Origin: Costus lasius
Lineage: Eukaryota > Streptophyta > Magnoliopsida > Zingiberales > Costaceae
NCBI GenBank assembly: GCA_027563935.2
Contig: CM050449.1
Location: 84,041,178-84,105,177 of the forward strand
Direction of reading: 5' to 3'
Length of the DNA: 64,000 nucleotides
A program made the position numbers and the translations under genes. Positions within the stretch are counted from its first letter, which is position 1. The number at the start of each line of letters is the position of its first letter. Positions 57,477-64,000 of this stretch are shown piece by piece. Under the pieces are notes generated by a model. The model saw nothing but the letters and a program-made list of their open reading frames with translations, searched no databases and was not told the DNA's origin.

Positions 57477-59146
57477 TGTTGGGGTATGCCCTTAAGGCTA
57501 ATGTTTGAGGCCTTGGGTTATTATCAGTATCATGTATAAACTGAGTATATATTTATAAAGGCAATTGTTGTTATTCAGATTGTTGCATTGTCTGCTGCTG
57601 TATGTATACCTCTGAGTAATGTCTCAATGATGTTCAGCTTTGCTGACATTCAGAGTTGTCCTTAGTCGAGATATCTTGGTGAACATGAGACAGCCTTGAT
57701 ATGATTGAGACTAATATGTGTTCTGGTCTTATAGGATGCTACGAGCATGGAATAAGATTTAGACACATAGGTGCATTGGATGTACTGGACTGACCCTACT
57801 TAGGATATTCAATTGTTTGTCACAATGTGAATAAATCCTTATAAGCAAGCAAGTGGTATATTCCCTCTGACTTGAGATCACTTGTGTTATTAAGTGATGA
57901 TTGGCATTGTCTTGAGGTACTTCAATATCATTTGAAAGATAATGGTTAAGGATTATCTTGGATAGTGGGCATGAGTCATGTTAGGACACTAGTGATAGAT
58001 ATAGGATTGCCTCTCCTAGTTGGAGTGTGATGTTCTAAAGGGGCCCCCTGGATGAGATGGTTGAGAAAGTGTATGGCCATACCCAGATGACTATGTTCAT
58101 CTGATCTAACCATTCTCATCGTGTTGGAATTACAGGCTTGACACGCTTGTCCAACGAGAACATCCAGTGGCAAAGGGAACATGTATACTGAGTGAATTGG
58201 ATTCACACTTGTGCTATGGTTTGGGAGTAGTCTTGGAAGACTCTTTCCTTCATATCGGGAGGCAGTGATGTGTTGCTAGATACCCCTCTCTGATCATGAT
58301 AACGTAAGTTATCGTTACCGACATTGAAGGAAACCCTTAGGGTCGCACAATTTGATGATATGGCTTACTTATGTCAGATCGTGTGGACTGGAATTATTCT
58401 AGTTCAGTTTAAAGTAATTTAAACTCTGATTGGAAGTGAGATCTAGTCTGATCATGTTTGATTGATTAGGACATATGATCGGTAAGCTTCGATCTGGAGG
58501 ATTGATGCTTGATCGAAGAGATCAAGAGCGTCAAGAGATGTGTGGTTGGATCTTGAGCCACTTGGTTCAATAAGATCAAAACCAGGGTTGGTTTGATTTG
58601 GTCCTTGAACCAAATAAAATTGAACCGGTTCACTTAGTGTGAGCGCATGGTTCAATTAAAGAGGGAAGTTTCGGTTGGTTCACTTAAGGTGAACGCATGG
58701 GAGTTAAGAGAGGGGGTTACACTTTTGGTTCTTACCATAAGTGGTAACCGAATCTTTCTATTTTTGGTTCTCACGTTTTCGAAGCTTGCTCTCTCGCCTC
58801 CTCGTGTGGTGAGTTGCTTGATCATCTTCACGCAACAACAAAGAAGGGGAGTTCGGCCAACAAAGAGATAGCACATCTCCTCTCCAAGTTTCGATCAAGG
58901 ACTCCTTAGTGCCTTGCTAGCACAAAGAGCACAAGGAAGAAGCCATCAACATCTTGTGTGTGATTCCTTTGGAGAAGAGGCGCCTTTCCCCTTTCTTCTT
59001 CCAAGCCGCCACTCAAACCATGGCCATGGTAATGCTTCAACTTATCTTTTCATGGTTGATTATATTTCAAGTCAAGCGATCTATGAAACCTAGTTTTTCC
59101 GCCTATGCAAAATTTTTGAAATGCATGTTACCTAGGTTTACCTTCA
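57477..59146 (+). repeat. Copia B 3' LTR (1670 bp, uninterrupted)
   Basis: Gives the undisturbed version of the sequence into which A inserted: 'caacttatcttttcatggtt' around 59039-59058. Confidence 0.95.
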
Positions 59147-59151
59147 GTAAT

Positions 59152-60890
59152 GAGGAAAGGTATTGGATCATATTTAGTTGCAATTGCATGGTGGTTCTTT
59201 TTTTATTCATTTATTTTAGATACTTGGCTGTAGACTGTACTGCTACGAAAGGTATGCTTTTTAGGTTGAGATGCTAGCAAAGGTTATCCTATTTTATTTG
59301 GGAAAAGCCAAGTGGCTTCGATTTTGCATTACCCCGGCAAAGATTAGTTTTTAATCTAATTTGCTTTGCCAGCTCAGATTCTTATAAAACATTGGTAGAT
59401 CTTTCATTTTTCCTTCGTTATGAGTTTTAGGTCAAGGTACATATAATCCATTTGTAGTTTGGATTCAATAGCATACTGTAACAAGTCAATAGCATACTGT
59501 AACAAGTCGATCATTAGTTCAGGATGTTTTTGGATGGATAATTGGCTGTGCGCATTGTTTTGTTTGCATCATTTTGATCGTCGGTGTTAGGAACTGATCG
59601 TCTTTACTGTAATGGCTACCACCTCGACATTGATAAAACACCCCTATAACCAATATCTACGATCCACGCACAAACAGATAAATTTAATAATTAAAATAAA
59701 AAGTCTGGACGCCCAGAACAATAGATATAAGTTATAATATATTCAGTAAATTTATTTATTAAAATTAGAAATCTACCATTCAATATATTCAATAATATAG
59801 GCGACCTTCTCACTAAGTTTCATTTTGATAGAAGAATCATTCTCGAAGGAAAGAGAAACGAGAGAGAAATTTCAAGATAAAGTTTTTATAATAACCATTT
59901 ATTTAAGAGCAAAAATTACTTCAATATACAAGTTCAATAACTACGCCTTCTGCATCTTTCTCAATGACGATGAAAAAAAAATGATGTCCGAATTCATGTG
60001 CTCAGCGCATGGCAATTACTCCTGTTTAGGGGGTGTGCCTTATATAGATGAGCATTGTGGTATGTACGAGCTCGTATAATGTATGAACAGTTAGTTAATG
60101 TTGGTCAACAAGGACTCAGCTGAGGAACCATCTTGACGTTTCCCGGCACTATTAGAGAGATTCTGCTTGCTTACTGTCATGCCCAACTTCGGCCCATCCA
60201 CATCAGCAAATTAGCTTCGATTTTTTTTCTTTCTGTTAGAAGGAGAAGTTGAGCGCTTGAGCCTCCCCGTGGTCGCAGCCTTCACCGGAGAAGAAGGCTT
60301 GCGGCCAGGCGAAACTTCTCACGCCGCCCTCAGCCCTCGTTGTCGACATACCTTAGGATGTTGGAACTCGTCGGCCAATGGTGACGGAAGAGATCGGAGA
60401 AGGTGGAGTAGACGGCTGAGAATCATTGGCCGGAAGTAGAGAAGACACCAGAGAAGAGATTGGCGAGAGACGTAAGGGAAGGGGAAAATTCCTCTGTTTT
60501 ATTCCTCTCAAAACAGACACCTAAAACCCTCTTTGTATAAACTCTCCTCACTCCCTCATTGTCTGACCTTGCCGACGTTGATGGCACGCCGCAACTTGTT
60601 AGAGGTCATCGCCTGGAGGGAAGGGTACTTGTCTCTACGAAAGCCAACAAGGAGTAGCGTTCGCTCGCTGCTGCTCGTAAAAGGATACGCTGATCTTTGC
60701 CATCAGAGAGTTCGAAGAACTCCATCGTCATCTTCTTCTCTGGACCTCGCCCTTTGCCCTTCTTCATCGCCCACTCGGTGTCTTAAAGGGGAGGATGCTT
60801 CCCTCTTTGGAATGGAAGCAACTCACCAGCCGTTGCGCGTTGAACCTTTCTATTTGAGGCATTTTCGAATTGTTAATATTAGTACTTACT
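59152..60890. other. Host flank: AT-rich, then GC-richer, no recognised gene
   Basis: 59152-60240 is AT-rich without a convincing frame. 60240-60890 is GC-richer with small frames (60257-60439, 60533-60892) of Ser/Arg/Pro-rich composition that I cannot assign. Confidence 0.4.
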
Positions 60891-60901
60891 AAATATAAAC
60901 T

Positions 60902-61013
60902 AGGGTTTTATTGTATATAATCTACTCTTATGTAACATTGTAATGATTAAGTTAATCAATGGAGAATATATTTATTGTATATAATCTACTCTTATGTAAC
61001 ATGGTAACAGAGC
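60902..61013 (+). repeat. 64-bp tandem repeat ending in a PBS-like motif
   Basis: 'attgtatataatctactctt' occurs at 60910 and 60974, each followed by 'atgtaaca'. After the second comes TGGTAACAGAGC (61002-61013), one base from the initiator tRNA-Met primer-binding site. It may be the end of a decayed 5' LTR, but no matching LTR start or 3' LTR was found. Confidence 0.5.
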
Positions 61014-62127
61014 CTAGGGTTTTATTGTTTCTCGAGACTCATAGCCGTTGTGTTTAGCCGCCAATGCCAGGCATGCCGAGAGAGCAATTCTTTCCCTTCT
61101 ACTTCCAGCTCAATGAGACTCATAGGGTTTTATTGCTGTGTTCTACCCTCCACATCTACAGCTCAGCCACTCCTCACATCCTTGCCGTCATTAGCTCCCG
61201 TCCAAACAACCATCCCCGTAGGCCGCCCCTTTCCGCTAACCCCAAATTCCTCACCGCCTTCACCCCTTCTCCCTTACTCGTCCCTACACCACTCCCCTCG
61301 TCTCGCGTCTCCGGATCTCCTACCGAATCCATCTGCCGCACCGCCACCGTATTTGCTCCATGCCGCGCCACACCCAGCATTGCTGCCTCCATCCGTCCGC
61401 TTCTGCAACCAGTTTCTCACTGTCATCTGCAACCAGTTCACCGATACTGGTCTCGTCATTGAATCAAATCTCTGACGTATTCTCCATCAGGAAAGTCTTC
61501 AGCAGACGTCATCCGATTCGAATGTTCGCTTCGCTGCAACTGTGCAAACGCTGCGAGAGAAGAATCCGATTCGAATGTTCGCTTCGCTGCAACTGTGCAA
61601 ACGCTGCGAGAGAAGGAGATATATTTTTTGCTTGATCTTATGTCGACAAAGCACTGTCGATATCGCTTGCCACCAGATCCGATGCCCTTTGCCATCTTCC
61701 TTAGTTGACAAAGCCGCAGACGTCGGCAGCTTGATCAGGCCTGTTTTCCTCGACCACGACATCTTCAACGTCGAATAGGGAGGCCGATACTCCCTCTTGA
61801 TTCGTCCGCCTAAAGATGCCGACTCGTCCGCCTGAAGACGTCTCCAGCAACGCCAGATCGCCTAAGCAAATCATGTGCCTCTGCAATAGATAATCCCTCA
61901 CGGATTATCTCCTTCCTTCCGGCGATTCCTTCTAGTGAGCGTCGCCCCCTTGTACGCGACGCCGCCAGACTTATCTCGTCGCCTCTGATTGTTCGTTGGT
62001 GCCGAGTGACGGTTCCTGCGGCATCAAGAGTGGATTTTAGGGCTTGCAAATTCAATCATGTGGATTTCCCCAATTTTCGCCACTGTCTATGGCCGCGCTG
62101 TCACTGCTTCCCCACCACCGTTAATCA
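61014..62127. other. GC-rich stretch, unassigned, with a 53-bp tandem duplication
   Basis: Several overlapping Pro/Ser-rich frames on both strands (61050-61475, 61064-61462, 61174-61392) but no recognised domain. It could be the degraded 5' part of the PPR fragment that follows. Confidence 0.4.
61511..61614 (+). repeat. 53-bp tandem duplication
   Basis: 'atccgattcgaatgttcgct' through 'gctgcgagagaag' appears twice in direct tandem (61511 and 61564), nearly identical. Confidence 0.9.
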
Positions 62128-62129
62128 CT

Positions 62130-62470
62130 GACGAGATCCACTTACCTCCTCCACCGCACACCACACTGTCTTCTCTTCCATTCGCCCCACCGTTTTCACT
62201 TGCAACGCTGTCACCGCCTCCATACTCCACGCCAACCGCCTCGACGATGTGGTTGCCCTCTTCACCTTCTTCTTCTACCAGACCAGCATCGTGCCCAACG
62301 TCTTCTCGTACAACATCCTCATTAATACGCACTGTAACGTTGGTCGCGTTGATGTCGTCCTCGACGTCTATCGCCACATCCTAGACAATGCCTCCTTTCT
62401 CGCCGTCCTATGCCACCTATCGCCATCCCTCCAAGGGTTTCCGCGTCCTCGCCAACAACAAAGAATTTAG
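62130..62470 (+). pseudogene. Pentatricopeptide-repeat (PPR) protein fragment, frameshifted
   Basis: The frame through 62192 reads HHTVFSSIRPTVFTCNAV, then RLDDVVALFTFFF, then SIVPNVFSYNILINTHC, then GRVDVVLDVYRHILDN. This is PPR-like: two to three consecutive 35-residue helical repeats with the PNVFSYNILIN signature. PPR proteins bind organellar RNA in mitochondria or plastids. A one-base excess in 'cctcctttct' (62391-62400) shifts the frame; SPSYATYRHPSKGF continues in the next frame. An upstream stop at about 62127 and the lack of further repeats show a broken fragment. Confidence 0.75.
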
Positions 62471-64000
62471 GGTTTTATTCCTACTCCTTCTAGGGTTTTA
62501 TCTTCCCCTCTTATGTTAACACGAATCATGTCTCTGCGTGATTGCATCTGCGAATCACACCTCCGCGTGATTGCGTCTGTCATCATCTCCATTGAAGCTG
62601 CCCACCAGGTCCACTTGTCGGACCTTGCCTATGATGTCTTCATCCCTGCCAATGACAAGGGCCGCGGATCCCGTCTGCCCCTATCTTCGTCAAAGTAGAA
62701 GCCAAAGACAACGACGGAGATAGCTCTGCTTTCGGCATCAAAATTGCCCACCTACGATTTGGCCTCATTCTGTGTCCGTTAGACTGCATTCTCTAACCAT
62801 GCTGGAAGAGTTAAAGAATCCTTCAGTCCAAGCTTGCTAAGGAATATTGTATACAGTACGTGTAGTAGAAAAACAAAGAAAGCGCAGTTCAGCAAAAGCT
62901 ACAAGACAAATACAAGGTTACTACTTAGTTAAGGTTCCAAGCACGACAACCTACAACAACTACAACTGGGGTGTACTGGTTTCTGAAATCTTACCAGAGT
63001 ACCAAATATCAAGTATATGACATTCATTGATGGGATAGCATTCACTCCCATGGCCATGAAGAAATATGTTAGACAAGTGTGAATATTAATTGTAATCTAA
63101 GGATGACAGAAGTTGGGTTAGGAGATAAGATTATCAAAGTTAGTAATCTTCCAGTGTTCAAATCACATATATTGACTAGTACCAGAGCTAGTATATTTTC
63201 TGAGATTAAGAATGATGATAACAAAACGTATCCAAGAGCTCCCAAACGAATCTGCCCATCAACAGTCACAATCACTAGTCACAATCAGTCTACAAGCTCA
63301 CTAATTTGAATTTGGAGAGTGCAAAGGACAATTGAAGCAAGATCATATTTGTAAGATTGATGAGCAAAGTAGAAGTTGTATCCATAAACATGTGAAAAGG
63401 GAAATATTATAATTGTTGCATAGACCATTGCAAGACCAACTACTCCATGCATAGGCTGCAAGCAGCAAAGAATGTGCATAAAAATCAATAGCAACAGAAT
63501 TTGGCGAGCACGGAGTAATAATTGTATATACAAGATGCTAAGTTAGCGATACTTCATGAGGAAGGTGCAATAACTAATAGGGTCTTACGTGGTTATGTTA
63601 AATTGTATCAAGTAATTCAAATTTGCAGATGGGAGGAAAATAAGAGCAAGTCTTTAGGGCGTGAAAGTCACAAATGAAATAGATTGCAATTATAGCTCAG
63701 ACATCTCCCCAGAGATAAAAATTGATCACAATACATTGTTATTATGTAAAAGGATACAAAATTCTACATCATCACACGTATATGCTTGTTTAAAAATTCA
63801 AATAATCCTACATACTTAAAAAATAGTAATAGAAGAATGGCAAATGAAGGGAAATTCAAGTCAAGAAGAGGGCAATTTAAATCAGGCATGGAGCAGAGCT
63901 TTCCATTTCCGAATCAAAGGAAAAAGGTGAATGAGTTTAGCATTAGAAGACTTAAATTAGATTTGAAAAACACAACGATGTGTTGAAAGAGATTTTATCC
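62471..64000. other. Non-coding right flank
   Basis: 'agggttttat' recurs at 62468 and 62493. The 61-codon frame at 62513-62698 is unassigned. 62880-64000 is AT-rich with no recognised gene or element end. Confidence 0.4.

Larger units (their letters stand above)
40941..59146 (+). mobile_element. Ty1/copia element B, full length, defective, containing nested element A
   Basis: Bounded by a perfect 5-bp duplication GTAAT (40936-40940 and 59147-59151). Its 5' LTR is 40941-42515 plus 51625-51719 (1670 bp) and its 3' LTR is 57477-59146 (1670 bp). Removing A and one CTTTC leaves 9097 bp. By eye the two LTRs differ at about 14 sites (about 0.8%). Domain order protease, integrase, RT, RNase H defines copia. 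The pol frame is broken (see the pseudogene entry). Confidence 0.95.

Overview
This is plant nuclear DNA: an AT-rich stretch of an angiosperm genome, probably a large, repeat-rich one. The evidence is a plant-type hAT transposon, Ty1/copia retrotransposons primed by initiator tRNA-Met, a TRIM, and decayed exons of three plant gene families: dynamin-related protein 1, plant cysteine oxidase and a PPR protein. I cannot name the species. No intact host gene is visible. The only long open frames belong to transposable elements.

Layout. 1-16.4 kb is AT-rich and non-coding. It holds a solo LTR (3367-4556, TSD ACACT), many copies of an unnamed repeat ending in (ATC)n, a hAT-type MITE (8826-9281), a minus-strand copia relic (11.8-13.3 kb) and a TRIM (13659-14155, TSD CTCGA). 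16.4-22.7 kb is a degenerate 7-bp satellite (consensus ATCCTTG), split by a minus-strand solo copia LTR (18418-20101, TSD GATCC). 23.4-27.6 kb is a diverged duplicate of 5.4-9.8 kb.

At 27593-35729 a long solo LTR (about 4.45 kb, TSD ATGTT) carries an apparently complete hAT transposon (27682-31364) with a 712-aa transposase. The duplicate at 9822-9826 still shows the empty target site of this LTR. From 35730 the duplicated sequence resumes. It is followed by a DRP1 pseudogene (about 38.07-38.66 kb) and a plant cysteine oxidase pseudogene (39.1-40.1 kb).

40941-59146 is a nest of two copia elements of one family. Older element B (TSD GTAAT) was hit in its 5' LTR by younger element A (42516-51619, TSD CTTTC). 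A has a complete 1294-codon gag-pol. B has a lost start codon, a damaged Gag zinc knuckle and an in-frame stop. 59.2-64 kb is host flank, with a GC-rich stretch holding a frameshifted PPR fragment.

History implied by the nesting: local duplication, then the long solo LTR, then hAT inside it; separately copia B, then copia A inside B. Every boundary call rests on target-site duplications and terminal motifs read directly from the sequence. Family names rest on motif recognition without a database search.
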